This document shows, piece after piece, positions 25,562 through 36,585 of a DNA stretch of 64,000 nucleotides (the stretch's first letter is position 1; each line of letters begins with the position of its first letter). The DNA is taken from positions 124,001 through 188,000 of the forward strand of contig JAAVLQ010000002.1 in the NCBI GenBank assembly GCA_012103075.1. The letters run 5' to 3'. A program made the translations under genes and the position numbers. The notes under the pieces were generated by a model. The model saw only the letters and a program-made list of their open reading frames with translations, did not search any database and was not told where the DNA came from. This DNA is from Brucella cytisi. GTDB lineage: Bacteria; Pseudomonadota; Alphaproteobacteria; Rhizobiales; Rhizobiaceae.

Positions 25562-25959
25562 TTAGTACCCGCCCGGGCGGCGCTCGCCGACAATGCGGCC
25601 CGAATAAGCATCGACCATGACGATGACGCGGCGACCGTTCGGCCTTGTGGCGCGCACGAAATAGGTGTCGCGGTTAAGGCGCATGTCACCGACATCATAG
25701 CCGCGGCGTTCCAGCGAGCGTGCGATACGGCGCGGTCCCATGATGTCGCGACGACCATAATCGTCGCCCCAGCGCGGGCGGCGATCCCGCCACCATCCCA
25801 ATCAGGGCGTGGACCCGGATATGAACGCGGCGGACGATAGCCGTCATCATCGTAATATTGAATCTGAACGCGCAGGCCGCTATCGGCTCCAAGGGTGGGT
25901 GTCGCAATCCCTGTCGCGACGGTAGCAAGTGCGGCGAAAGCGAGAACAGCTTTTCTCAT
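25562..25959 (-). CDS. exported RcnB/PepSY-like protein, one frameshift
   Basis: Signal peptide MRKAVLAFAALATVATGIAT up to LGADS, an Arg/Pro/Asp/Trp-rich linker, then a C-terminal domain (RIARSLERRGYDVGDMRLNR, DTYFVRATRPNGRRVIVMV, GRIVGER) with the PepSY-like pattern. Periplasmic, unknown function. A G run near 25795 is one base short; adding it joins the linker to WWRDRRPRWGDDYG. Similar in layout to the stress-region protein at 13469-13786. Confidence 0.75.
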
Positions 25960-26336
25960 AACCGTGATCCTTTAGTGAACCCGCTTTGCAGCAGGCATAG
26001 TGGGACATTAGCCCCAAGCAGCTGAACGCTCGCCAAAGATGATGTTCATTTTGGGTTCATTGTGCGGCGAATCCCCAAAATGTAGGCCCCTATTGATCAG
26101 GAGTTATTACGCCGCGTGACAGCCCGTGTTTCGCAATCTTCGCGGGCAAGCGGCCTTGAAATGAAAAAAGAACCATTCCCAAATGAGTTTTGCGGTCGCC
26201 TTGAAGGGGTCGCCGGCATCAAGGAATTCGCCATAAGGGAGTTTCGCCGCCGTGTATGGTCCCGAATGCGCTCAGCGCTCTTCGGAACAGACCATGCTGA
26301 AACAAGCATCATGTCGCTCTAAAGGAGGGCTAATAC
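25960..26336. other. intergenic upstream of hsp20
   Basis: Apart from the ROSE-like leader at 26256-26339 this 377-base stretch shows only a loose sigma32-like pair (CTTGAAA near 26153 and CCCAAAT about 16 bases on; the spacer is long). The open frames in it have no family resemblance. Confidence 0.4.
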
Positions 26337-26339
26337 ATG
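26256..26339 (+). promoter_or_regulatory. ROSE-like RNA thermometer in the hsp20 leader
   Basis: Stacked hairpins precede the ATG. ATGGTC (26256) pairs with GACCAT (26290-26295), with CCGAA/TTCGG inside. Next comes ATGCT/AGCAT (26294-26309), then a UCGCU at 26314-26318 next to the SD AAGGAGG (26322-26328) with which it can pair. UYGCU facing the SD is the mark of ROSE elements that control rhizobial small heat shock genes: the last hairpin melts on heat shock and frees the SD. Confidence 0.6.
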
Positions 26340-26808
26340 CGTCACGTAGATTTTTCTCCGCTCTATCGTTCCACGGTCGGTTTCGATCGGCTCTTCTCCA
26401 TGCTTGACACGCTCGCTTCGCCGGAAGGTAACCAGTCCTATCCGCCGTATAATATCGAGCGCACGGGTGAGAACACCTATCGCATCACCATGGCGGTCGC
26501 GGGCTTTTCCGAAAGTGAACTCGAAATCGAAGCGCATCGCAACCTGCTGACGATCAAGGGGTCAGAAGGCGGACGAAAATGCTTCCGATATCGGTGAAGT
26601 TCTCTATCGTGGTATCGCCTCACGTGCTTTCGAGCGCCGTTTCCAGCTTGCCGACTTCGTTGAAGTCGCCGGTGCGAGCCTCAAGAACGGTCTCCTGCAC
26701 ATTGATCTCAAGCGCGAGATTCCTGAACAGATGAAACCGCGCAAGATCGAAGTTGCCAAGGCTGGCTCCGACAGCGCTCAGCAGATCGAGGCAAAAACCG
26801 CGCATTAA
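26337..26808 (+). CDS. Hsp20 small heat shock protein, one frameshift
   Basis: An alpha-crystallin chaperone of the IbpA/HspA class: [20 protein letters not shown] at the start, then [20 protein letters not shown] and, after a corrected G run near 26560, [40 protein letters not shown]. It prevents aggregation of unfolded proteins. AAGGAGG lies eight bases before ATG 26337. Leader control by a ROSE-like element is likely. Confidence 0.92.
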
Positions 26809-26832
26809 GCTCGGTTGAGAATGAACAAGAGA

Positions 26833-26858
26833 GGCGGCGTTTCAAGCGCCGCCTTTTT
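26833..26858 (+). terminator. terminator of hsp20
   Basis: GGCGGCG/CGCCGCC stem followed by five T, 25 bases after the stop. Confidence 0.85.
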
Positions 26859-26881
26859 CGTTCTCATAGTCATTAAAAGTG

Positions 26882-27931
26882 TCAGATGATCAACTCGGCG
26901 AACTGATCCACATCCTCTTCCGTATTGGCAAAACTCGTCACAAAGCGGGTGAAAATTTCGCCGTCGCTGATGCGGTTCACTTCTGAATGCGGCGGGTTCC
27001 AGTCGTAGAAGATTGCTCCGGCATTGCGCAGGCGATCATAGACCGACTGTTTCATGATGGCGAAGACTTCATTGGCCTCTGGCTTCCATGCAAGGCGCAT
27101 CTGGCTCGACGCATTGATTTGGCCAGCGAGGCGCGCTGCAAGTGCGTTCGAATGTTTTGCCAGCTCAATCCAGAGATTGTCCTGCAGATAGGCATCAAAC
27201 TGCGCTGCGACAAAGCGGGTCTTGGAAAAAAGCTGTGCTGCACGCTTGCGGATGAATGGTAGGTCCTTGGCGCGGGCCGGGTCCATGAATACCAATGCTT
27301 CGGCGCACCAGCAGCCATTTTTCGTTCCACCGAAGGAAACGATGTCCACGCCCTGTTTCCGGGTCATTTCGGCTGGCGTCATGTCCAGCGAAACAAGCGC
27401 ATTGGCAAAGCGTGCGCCGTCCATATGCAGCGGCAGACCAGCATCGCGGCAGATATTGGAAATGGTGACGATATGTTCGGGCTGGTAGAGTGTGCCAACT
27501 TCGGTCGCTTGCGTGATACTGACGGCCATGGGCTGTCCGGCATGAACGAAAGCAGGGTTAAACCTCTTCAGTTCGCGCTTGAGAAGTTCGGGGTCGATAC
27601 GACCGTGCGCGCCGTCAATCGGGTGGAGGCGCGCCCCACCGGTAAAATATTCAGGCGCGCCGCACTCGTCCTCGATCACATGTGCTTCACGGTGCACCAG
27701 CGAAACCCCGCCGGGCCGGTTGACGCTGGCGAGCGCCAAAGAGTTGGCGGCTGTTCCGGTTCCGACAAAGAACACGGCAACTTCGCGCTCGAACAATTCG
27801 TTGAAACGTTGTTCCACGCGCTTGTCGATTTCGCTCGCGCCATAGGCTGGCGCAAAACCCGCAGCATGCAACGAAAGGCTCTCGGCGATTTTCGGGTGGG
27901 CGCCTGCCCAATTGTCTGACGCAAAATGCAC
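26882..27931 (-). CDS. ltaE: low-specificity L-threonine aldolase
   Basis: PLP enzyme of fold type I that splits threonine or allo-threonine to glycine and acetaldehyde. Motifs: FFVGTGTAANSLAL, EDECGAPEYFTGGA, the PLP Asp in LPLHMDGARFANAL and the PLP Lys in VSFGGTKNG. Length is 349 residues, normal. The start is GTG 27931 with GGAGG five bases upstream. The frame is intact. Confidence 0.92.
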   Translation of the reverse strand: MHFASDNWAGAHPKIAESLSLHAAGFAPAYGASEIDKRVEQRFNELFEREVAVFFVGTGTAANSLALASVNRPGGVSLVHREAHVIEDECGAPEYFTGGARLHPIDGAHGRIDPELLKRELKRFNPAFVHAGQPMAVSITQATEVGTLYQPEHIVTISNICRDAGLPLHMDGARFANALVSLDMTPAEMTRKQGVDIVSFGGTKNGCWCAEALVFMDPARAKDLPFIRKRAAQLFSKTRFVAAQFDAYLQDNLWIELAKHSNALAARLAGQINASSQMRLAWKPEANEVFAIMKQSVYDRLRNAGAIFYDWNPPHSEVNRISDGEIFTRFVTSFANTEEDVDQFAELII

Positions 27932-28582
27932 GTGTTCCTCCAGATGGGTTGCATGGGCTGTCGCACAGTCGATATTTCTATAACCTGTCTGACAGAAGCG
28001 GTTAAGGCCCGGTTTGCGCGAAAAATGTCATCAAACTGCCTATTTTTTTTTAGGCGCTTCAGGATTGAGCGAAAGCGCGCCAAACTGACGCAATGGCGGC
28101 TAAACGTAATTAAAATCCAGTAAAATCACGGCTTTTGATATTTTATTACGGAAGATGATGAGAAAAATTGCGTTTCCATCTTGTGAGGCAATTTGAATTC
28201 TGTCATACGTAATTAGGACAGCAATGCTGTCCAATTAAACGCTGATGCAAACGGAAGTGACGCAACGCTCTCCGAAAAGTTTCAGAAAGAGGCGCCGTAC
28301 TGGCAGGCACATAGCCCGGCGGTAACAGGCGCCCCGACCGCGACGGGAGGAATTCTAGTGCGCCATTTTCCGGTGGGCTGAGTGTCGTCTGTCCAAGCCT
28401 GATGAGAATAAGGCGCTAAACATCGTTCCTCGCACCGGCTTTGCCGCACGCCCGGAACCTCGTCCAACGCCTTGTCGATAAGGCTTCCTTTATACGTAAA
28501 GCAACGGCGGGATGGTTGTCACACCATCTCGGTATATACTGATCGCGCACCTCATGATGAGGGCCAAACGGAGGGAATGACG
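27932..28582. other. divergent intergenic region between ltaE and gltB
   Basis: A 650-base AT-rich region without a supported gene. It contains the 17-base palindrome at 28216-28232 and small hairpins near 28470 (GCCTT/AAGGC) and 28512 (GATGG/CCATC) in the likely gltB leader. I could not assign a riboswitch. Confidence 0.5.
28216..28232. promoter_or_regulatory. perfect palindrome, probable operator
   Basis: GGACAGC-AAT-GCTGTCC, flanked by TAATTA on one side and AATTA on the other, so the dyad extends to almost 28 bases. It sits between divergent ltaE and gltB without a T tract, which suits a dimeric repressor or activator site better than a terminator. The protein is unknown. Confidence 0.55.
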
Positions 28583-31500
28583 ATGACGCATTTGACGCCA
28601 TCTGTATTGAATGTGGTTTCTCACAACGTACAGAACGGAACGGTCAAAGCTGCGACGACCGCTCCCAACCGAACGACGCGAAAAACGACGGCGGCGGGTT
28701 TGCCCGCAGCGCAAGGACTTTACGATCCGCGCAACGAGCGTGATGCGTGCGGCGTTGGCTTTATTGCGCATATGAAGGGCAAGAAGTCGCATCAGGTCGT
28801 GGAAAACGGCCTCAAGATGCTCGAGAACCTGACCCATCGCGGTGCGGTGGGCGCTGATCCGCTGATGGGCGATGGTGCTGGCATTCTCGTGCAGATTCCG
28901 GATCGCTTCTTCCGCGAGGAAATGGCGCGCCGGGGCATCGATCTGCCGCAGCCCGGCCATTATGGCGTCGGCTATCTGTTCATGCCGCGCGATGCGGAAC
29001 TGCGCGCCCATATTGAAGAAATCATCAAGGAGGTCATCACTGCCGAAGGCCAGACCTTTATCGGCCTGCGCGAAGTGCCTGTCGACAATTCATCGCTTTC
29101 CAAGGCGCCGGATATTGCTGCAACCGAACCGTTTCACGTTCAGGTCTTCATCGGACGCAATCCGATGCTGGAGACGGACGACGATTTCGAACGCCGCCTG
29201 TTTGTTCTGCGCAAGGTCATTTCCAACCGTATCTATCAGGAAAACGACGGCGACGATAAGGGTTTCTATGTCGTGTCCATGTCGGCGCGCACGGTTGTCT
29301 ACAAGGGCATGTTCCTAGCCTATCAGGTCGGTGCCTACTATCAGGATTTGAAGGACCCGCGTTTTGAAAGCGCGGTGGCGCTGGTGCATCAGCGCTTCTC
29401 CACCAACACTTTCCCGTCCCGGCGTCTGGCGCACCCATACCGTATGGTAGCGCATAACGGCGAAATCAACACGCTGCGCGGTAATGTCAACTGGATGGCT
29501 GCGCGTCAGGCTTCGGTCGACTCGGAACTGTTCGGCAATGACATTTCCAAGCTCTGGCCGATTTCCTACGAAGGCCAGTCGGACACGGCCTGCTTCGACA
29601 ATGCGCTCGAATTCCTGCATCAGGGTGGCTACAGCCTTGCTCATGCGATGATGATGCTGATCCCGGAAGCATGGTCTGGCAACAAGCTGATGTCGGATGA
29701 ACGCCGTGCGTTCTACGAATACCATGCGGCGCTCATGGAGCCGTGGGATGGCCCTGCGGCTGTCGCTTTCACGGACGGTCGTCAGATTGGCGCGACCCTC
29801 GACCGTAACGGCCTGCGTCCGGCGCGCTATATCGTGACGGACGACGATTTTGTCATTCTGGCTTCGGAAGCCGGTGTTCTGCCGGTCGAGGAAAAGAAGG
29901 TCGTCAAGAAATGGCGCCTTCAGCCGGGCCGCATGCTGCTGATCGATATGGAAGAAGGTCGCATCGTTTCGGACGAGGAAATCAAGTCCCAGATTGCGCA
30001 GAAGCATCCCTACAAGCAGTGGCTCGCCAACACGCAGCTCATTCTGGAAGACCTCAACCCGGTTGAACCACGTGCGCTGCGCAAGGATGTGAGTCTTCTC
30101 GACCGCCAGCAGAGCTTCGGCTACACGCAGGAAGACACCAAACTGTTGATGTCACCCATGGCCACGACGGGTCAGGAAGCCATCGGTTCGATGGGTACGG
30201 ATACGCCGATTTCGGCCATGTCCGACAAATCGAAGATGCTGTTCACCTATTTCAAGCAGAACTTCGCGCAGGTCACCAACCCGCCGATTGATCCGATCCG
30301 CGAAGAACTGGTGATGAGCCTTGTCTCTTTCATCGGCCCGCGTCCGAATATTTTCGACCTTGTCGGCACGTCACGCCGAAAGCGTCTGGAAGTGCGCCAG
30401 CCGATCCTGACCAATGGCGATCTGGAAAAGATCCGCTCCATCGGTCACACCGAAGACCGCTTCGACACCAAGACGCTCGACATCACCTACAATACAGGTG
30501 AAGGCGCGGCCGGTATGCACGGCGCAATCGAGCGCCTTTGTGACCGTGCCGAAGCGGCCGTTCACGGCGGCTATAACATAGTCATCCTGTCGGATCGTCA
30601 GGTTGGCCCGGATCGCATTCCGATCCCGGCCCTTCTGGCGACGGCAGCCGTGCACCATCACCTGATCCGCAAGGGTCTGCGCACTTCGGTTGGCCTCGTT
30701 GTGGAATCGGGCGAGCCGCGCGAAATACATCATTTCTGCTGCCTCGCCGGCTACGGCGCCGAGGCGATCAATCCTTACCTTGCCTTCGACACGCTGCTCG
30801 ACATGCATCGCCGTCGCGAGTTCCCGCCGGAAGTGGACGAGAATGAAGTCGTCAAGCGCTATATTAAGTCCATCGGCAAGGGTATCCTCAAGGTCATGTC
30901 CAAGATGGGCATCTCGACCTACCAGTCCTATTGCGGTGCGCAGATTTTCGATGCCGTTGGCCTGCAGACGGGCTTTGTCGACAAATTCTTCTTCGGCACG
31001 GCAACAAGCATTGAAGGCGTTGGTCTCGATGAGATCGCAGAAGAAACCGTGCGTCGCCACACCGATGCTTTCGGCAATGATCCGGTTCTGCTTACCTCGC
31101 TGGAAGTGGGCGGCGAATATGCCTACCGCATGCGCGGCGAGGCTCACCTGTGGTCGCCGGATGCGGTTGCCAGACTGCAGCATGCAGTGCGCACCTCCAA
31201 CCCTGAAACCTTCACTGAATATACGCGCATGCTCGATTCCAAGTCGGCGCAGGCGAAGACCATTCGCGGCCTGTTCAATATTCGTTTCGCTGAAGAGCGC
31301 GGTCTGAAACCGGTTTCCATCGATGACGTTGAACCGGCGACGGAAATCGTCAAGCGTTTCTCGACGGGTGCGATGTCGTTCGGCTCGATTTCCAGAGAAG
31401 CTCACACAACGCTGGCTCGCGCGATGAACGCCATTGGCGGCAAGTCGAACACCGGCGAGGGTGGTGAGGAGCCGGATCGCTTCTATCCGCTGCCGGACGG

Positions 31501-33334
31501 CACGCCAAACCCGGAACGCTCTGCCATCAAGCAGGTAGCTTCGGGCCGTTTCGGCGTGACGACGGAATATCTGGTCAACTCCGATCTGATCCAGATCAAG
31601 GTTGCGCAGGGTGCAAAGCCCGGCGAAGGCGGCCAGTTGCCGGGTCACAAGGTCGATGCGACTATCGCCAAGACCCGTCACTCGACGCCGGGTGTCGGCC
31701 TCATTTCGCCGCCGCCGCACCATGATATCTACTCGATCGAAGATCTTGCACAGCTGATCTACGACCTGAAGAACGTCAATCCGGCTGCCGATATTTCGGT
31801 CAAGCTGGTGTCGGAAGTGGGTGTTGGCACGGTTGCTGCCGGTGTTGCCAAGGCACGTGCCGACCACATCACTGTGTCAGGTTATGATGGCGGTACAGGC
31901 GCTTCGCCGCTTACCTCACTCAAGCATGCCGGAAGCCCATGGGAAATCGGCCTTGCCGAAACCCACCAGACGCTGGTGCTGAATGGGCTTCGCTCCCGCG
32001 TGGCGTTGCAAGTTGATGGCGGCTTGCGTACCGGTCGCGACGTCATCATTGGCGCGCTGCTCGGTGCGGATGAGTTCGGCTTCTCCACGGCTCCGTTGAT
32101 TGCCGCTGGTTGCATCATGATGCGCAAGTGCCATCTGAATACCTGCCCGGTGGGCGTGGCAACACAGGACCCGGTTCTGCGCAAGCGCTTCAAGGGGACG
32201 CCGGAACACGTCATCAACTTCTTCTTCTATCTGGCGGAAGAGGTACGTGCTTTGCTGGCAGAGATGGGCTTAACCAAGCTGGAACAGATTATCGGCGAGA
32301 CCGAATTTCTGGAAAAGCAAGCCATGATCGACCATTGGAAAGCAAAGGGTCTCGATTTCAGCCGCATCTTCTACAAGCCTGAGGCGGAGAAGCACGAAAT
32401 CTACTGGACCGAGCGCCAGCATCATCCGATCGAGGACGTTCTCGATCGCAAGCTGATTGCCGAGGCTATGCCCGCGCTGGAAGACCGCCAGCCGGTCAAG
32501 ATCGACATCGACATCAGGAATGTCGATCGTTCTGCCGGTGCCATGCTTTCCGGTGAAGTTGCCAAGCGCTTCCGTCATAAGGGTCTGCCGGAAGACACCA
32601 TTGCTGTTACCTTGCGCGGTACGGCTGGCCAGTCTTTCGGTGCGTTCCCCGGCGCGCGGCGTCTCGTTCGAACTGATCGGCGATGGCAACGACTATGTCG
32701 GCAAGGGCCTTTCGGGCGGTCGCATCGTCATCCGCCCGCCGGAAGATACGCGTATCGTTGCCGAGGACTCCATTATCGTTGGCAATACAGTGCTCTACGG
32801 TGCGCTTGAAGGCGAGTGCTACTTCCGCGGTGTTGCTGGCGAGCGTTTCGCCGTCCGCAACTCCGGCGCGGTCACGGTTGTCGAAGGTGTGGGGACCACG
32901 GCTGCGAATACATGACCGGCGGTGTCGTCGTGGTTATCGGTCAGACGGGGCGCAACTTTGCGGCAGGTATGTCGGGCGGCGTCGCCTATGTGCTTGACGA
33001 AGAAGGCGATTTCGCCCAGCGCTGCAACATGGCGATGGTCGAACTGGAACCGGTTCCGGAAGAGGACGATATCCTCGAAAAGCTGCATCACCATGGCGGC
33101 GACCTCATGCATAAGGGCCGTGTGGACGTTTCGGCCAACATGACCCATCATGATGAGGAACGTCTGGTGCAACTGATCGCCAATCATCTGCACTACACCG
33201 GCTCGACGCGGGCGAAGGACATTCTCGACAATTGGGAGAGCTATCGCCCGAAATTCGTGAAGGTCATGCCGGTTGAATACCGCCGCGCTTTGGAAGAGAT
33301 GGAGCGTATGCAGATCGGTGTCGCGGCTGAATAG
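28583..33334 (+). CDS. gltB: glutamate synthase large subunit, two frameshifts
   Basis: NADPH-GOGAT large subunit: transfers the glutamine amide to 2-oxoglutarate. A propeptide of about 55 residues precedes the catalytic Cys of [12 protein letters not shown]. The FMN domain has [13 protein letters not shown] and [14 protein letters not shown]; the 3Fe-4S cysteines are in [15 protein letters not shown]; the C-terminal beta-helix follows. Frame breaks lie at 32647-32652 (CCCCGG where CCTGG is needed, then [18 protein letters not shown]) and near 32893 (GGGG, one base lost before [10 protein letters not shown]). ATG 28583 has GGAGGG seven bases upstream; ATG 28577 is too close to it. Confidence 0.97.
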
Positions 33335-33500
33335 GACATCATCCTGAAATGTGGAACCCGGCCTTTGGGTCGGGTGCCCTTCGCCACGTGAGAGATAACA
33401 ACGCCCTTGCATGCCAGCGCATTGGAAGATGATGCGGCAGACAGGGCAACTTCCGGCAAAGCCGACCATGCGCTGGTCGCCGGCCGAGGGGAGTAAGAGA

Positions 33501-34952
33501 ATGGGTAAGGTAACTGGGTTTCTTGAAATCGACCGGCAGGTAGCGAAGTACCAGCCAGCGTCGGATCGTATCCGTCACTTCCGCGAGTTCACTATTCCGA
33601 TGACGGACGGCGAAGTGCAGAAGCAGGCGGCACGTTGTATGGATTGCGGCATTCCGTTCTGCCACGGCCCAACGGGCTGCCCTGTCCACAATCAGATCCC
33701 TGACTGGAACGATCTCGTCTATAACGACAACTGGGATCAGGCGATCCGCAACCTGCACCTGACCAACAACTTCCCGGAATTCACGGGTCGCGTCTGCCCG
33801 GCGCCTTGCGAGGAAGCCTGCACGCTGAACCTCGAAGACACGCCGGTTGCGATCAAGACGGTCGAGCAGGCATTGGGCGACAAGGCGTATGAGCTTGGCC
33901 ATATCGTGCCGCAGCCAGCCGCCAACAAGACAGGCAAGTCAGTCGCCATCATCGGGTCTGGCCCGGCTGGCCTTGCGGCTGCACAACAGCTGGCTCGTGC
34001 CGGTCATATGGTCGATGTTTACGAGCGCGAAAGCCGCCCCGGCGGTTTGCTGCGTTATGGCATTCCCGACTTCAAGATGGAAAAGCACCTCATCGACCGC
34101 CGCGTCGCCCAGATGGAAGGCGAAGGCGTTCGTTTCCTGTGCGGGGTGAATATTGGCGTCGACAAGCCGCTGCGCGGCCTCCTCGATACCTATGATGCTG
34201 TGCTTTATTCGGGTGGATCGGAAATGCCGCGTCCGGCTGGCATCCCGGGTGCAGATTTTGAAGGCGTGCACGATGCCATGCCTTATCTGGTGCAGCAGAA
34301 CCGTCGCGTCGGTCGCGAGAATATCGAATCCGTTGCCCGGACTTCGGCCCGATTCTGGCAGGCGGCAAGCATGTCGTGGTGGTCGGCGGTGGCGATACCG
34401 CGTCGGACTGCGTGGGCACGGCGTTCCGTCAGGGTGCGGTCAATGTCACCCAGCTCGATATTCGTCCGCAGCCGCCGGAAAAGGAAGACAAGCTCAGCGT
34501 CTGGCCTTATTGGGCGACCAAGATGCGCACCTCTTCCAGCCGGGCGGAAGGCGCTTCCCGCGAGTTTCAGGTCGCAACGCTGGAGTTCATTGGCGAAGAT
34601 GGCCGTCTCACTCATGTGAAGTGCTGCCGTCGATGAAAAGCGCAAGCCGATTGCTGGAACGGAGTTCTTCATCAAGGCTGATCTCGCCTTTATCGCAATT
34701 GGTTTTGCCGGACCGGCAGAAGACAGCGTGGTCAAGGAACTGGGCGAAAAGCTCGACATCGTTACCGACCGTCGCGGCTCCAAGTCGGTCAAGGCCAATG
34801 AGCGTGACTACCGCACCAATGTCGACAAGCTCTATGCCGCCGGCGATGTGCGCCGTGGCCAGTCTCTCGTCGTTTGGGCGATCCGCGAGGGCCGCCGGGC
34901 AGCGCATGCAATCGATGCGGATTTGATGGGGAGTTCGGTTCTGCCGCGCTAA
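33501..34952 (+). CDS. gltD: glutamate synthase small subunit, two frameshifts
   Basis: The FAD/Fe-S partner of GltB that takes electrons from NADPH. Fe-S cysteines in [20 protein letters not shown] and [13 protein letters not shown]; the FAD site in [15 protein letters not shown]; the NADPH site in [15 protein letters not shown]. Errors: W-to-R at 34336-34340 (CCTGG as CCCGG), an indel near 34350 before PILAGG, Q-to-R at 34540-34544 (CCAGG as CCGGG), and a two-base loss at 34627 (CCAGG as CCG). About 165 bases follow gltB, and the two are co-directional. Confidence 0.96.
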
Positions 34953-34974
34953 GAGAGGCATATAGAAATGAAAA

Positions 34975-34998
34975 GCCCGCCAGATTGGCGGGCTTTTT
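34975..34998. terminator. bidirectional terminator between gltD and the permease
   Basis: GCCCGCC-AGATT-GGCGGGC with TTTTT on one side and AAAA on the other; serves both convergent genes. Confidence 0.85.
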
Positions 34999-35001
34999 GT
35001 T

Positions 35002-36404
35002 TTAGCCTTGGCTGCGTCGTGACTTCATCACCAGATAGGCGATGGCGAGAAGCACGAACCAGAACGGTGTGACTTTCAGCGCGGCTGCAGTGTCCGGCTC
35101 TTGCGCCAGCGCCCAGAGAATGAAGGCGAAGAAAGCGAAGACCATCACGACGGCTGGGCGTCCGCCGGGCATCTTGAAAGTAGACTTTTCATGGAGGTCC
35201 GGGCGCTTGCGACGATATTGCAGATATGAAGCCAGAATGACCGACCAGATGAAGATGAAGAGCAGCGCCGAAATCGTCGTGACGATGGTGAAGGCTTCGA
35301 TGATGCTCTGGCCGGCATAAAGTAGGACCACGCCCGCGAGCAGGAAAACACACGAGAAGAACAGCGAGTTCACCGGTACTTGCCGCTGATTGAGTTTGGC
35401 GAGCGCTTTTGGCGCGAGCTTTGAAGTGGCAAGGCCGTAGATCATACGCGAGGTCGAGTAGATGCCGGAATTTGCACTCGACGTTGCCGAAGTCAACACT
35501 ACAAAATTCACGACATGAGCGGCGATGCCGAGACCGGCCAGCGAGAACATGGCGACGAATGGGCTCGAATTCGGATCGACCTGATCCCGGGAATGACGGT
35601 GATGATGACGAACAGTGCGCCGAGATAAAACAGCACCACACGGATCGGAATGGAGTTGATCGCCTTGGGCAGATTGCGCTCCGGGTCCTTGGTTTCCGCA
35701 GCGGCGGTCCCGACCAGTTCGATACCGACGAAGGCGAAAACCGCGATCTGGAAACCGGCAACGAAGCCAAGGAAACCATTGGGGAAGAACCCGCCATGGT
35801 TCCACAGATGGGCGACCGATGCCCGGCTGCCATTGGGCAGGGTAAAACCAGTTGAAAGCATGTACACGCCGGCAATGATCAGCCCGACAATGGCGACGAT
35901 CTTGATGAGGGCGAACCAGAATTCGATTTCACCGAAATTGCGCACGGTCGGCAGATTGAGCGCCAGAAGCGTGAAGATCAGGCCGAGTGCCGGTATCCAT
36001 AGAGCCAGTTCCGGGAACCAGAACGAGACATAGCCAGAAACGGCAACCACGTCGGCCACACCGGTCACAATCCAGCAAAGCCAATAGGTCCAGCCAGTGA
36101 AGAACTGCGCCCACGGCCCGAGATAATCGCCTGCGAAATCCGCAAAGGAACGATATTCGAGATTGGACAGCAGGATTTCGCCCAATGCGCGCATGACGAA
36201 GAACAACATGAAGCCGATCACGGCATATACGAGCAGGATCGAAGGGCCTGCCAGCGAAATGGTCTTGCCTGAACCCATGAAAAGGCCGGTGCCGATGGCG
36301 CCGCCAATGGCGATCAGTTGAAGGTGTCGGTTAGACAGATTGCGTGCAAGATGGGGTTCCTCCTCCCGATGTGGATCGACAGAAGGCTTTGATGCAATAT
36401 TCAT
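35002..36404 (-). CDS. amino acid permease, CycA/APC family, one frameshift
   Basis: Twelve-helix APC-superfamily symporter. NRHLQLIAIGGAIGTGLFMG marks the first helix; GWTYWLCWIVTGVADVVAVS and VAGFQIAVFAFVGIELVGTA follow. It resembles D-serine/D-alanine/glycine transporters (CycA). The frame breaks at 35586-35590, where CCCGG stands for CCTGG; corrected it reads VIPWDQVDPNSSPFV into the C-terminal half. Length about 465 residues, normal. Confidence 0.88.
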
Positions 36405-36585
36405 TCAAATGCCTCTTGTTTCTGGCGGACGCTGAGAATTACTCCTGCTCGCGCGAGGAAAAGCACCCTTCCTGTACAGCCTTTTTCAGGCAGACAGCGC
36501 CTTCTGATAGACGATGCGAACGCTCCTGTGAACAGCGCAGAATGTAGCAATTAGAATCATATTGGGTAGAGAAAGGTGCTGGCTA

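Noticed and set aside
26116..26322. 68-codon ORF upstream of hsp20
   Set aside because: No family resemblance, and it overlaps the structured leader.
28260..28400. Possible riboswitch in the gltB upstream region
   Set aside because: GC-rich and structured, but it matches no class I can recall motif by motif.
30371..31867. Long minus-strand ORF antisense to gltB
   Set aside because: A shadow of the high-GC coding frame of gltB; its composition (Arg/His/Gly-rich) is not protein-like.
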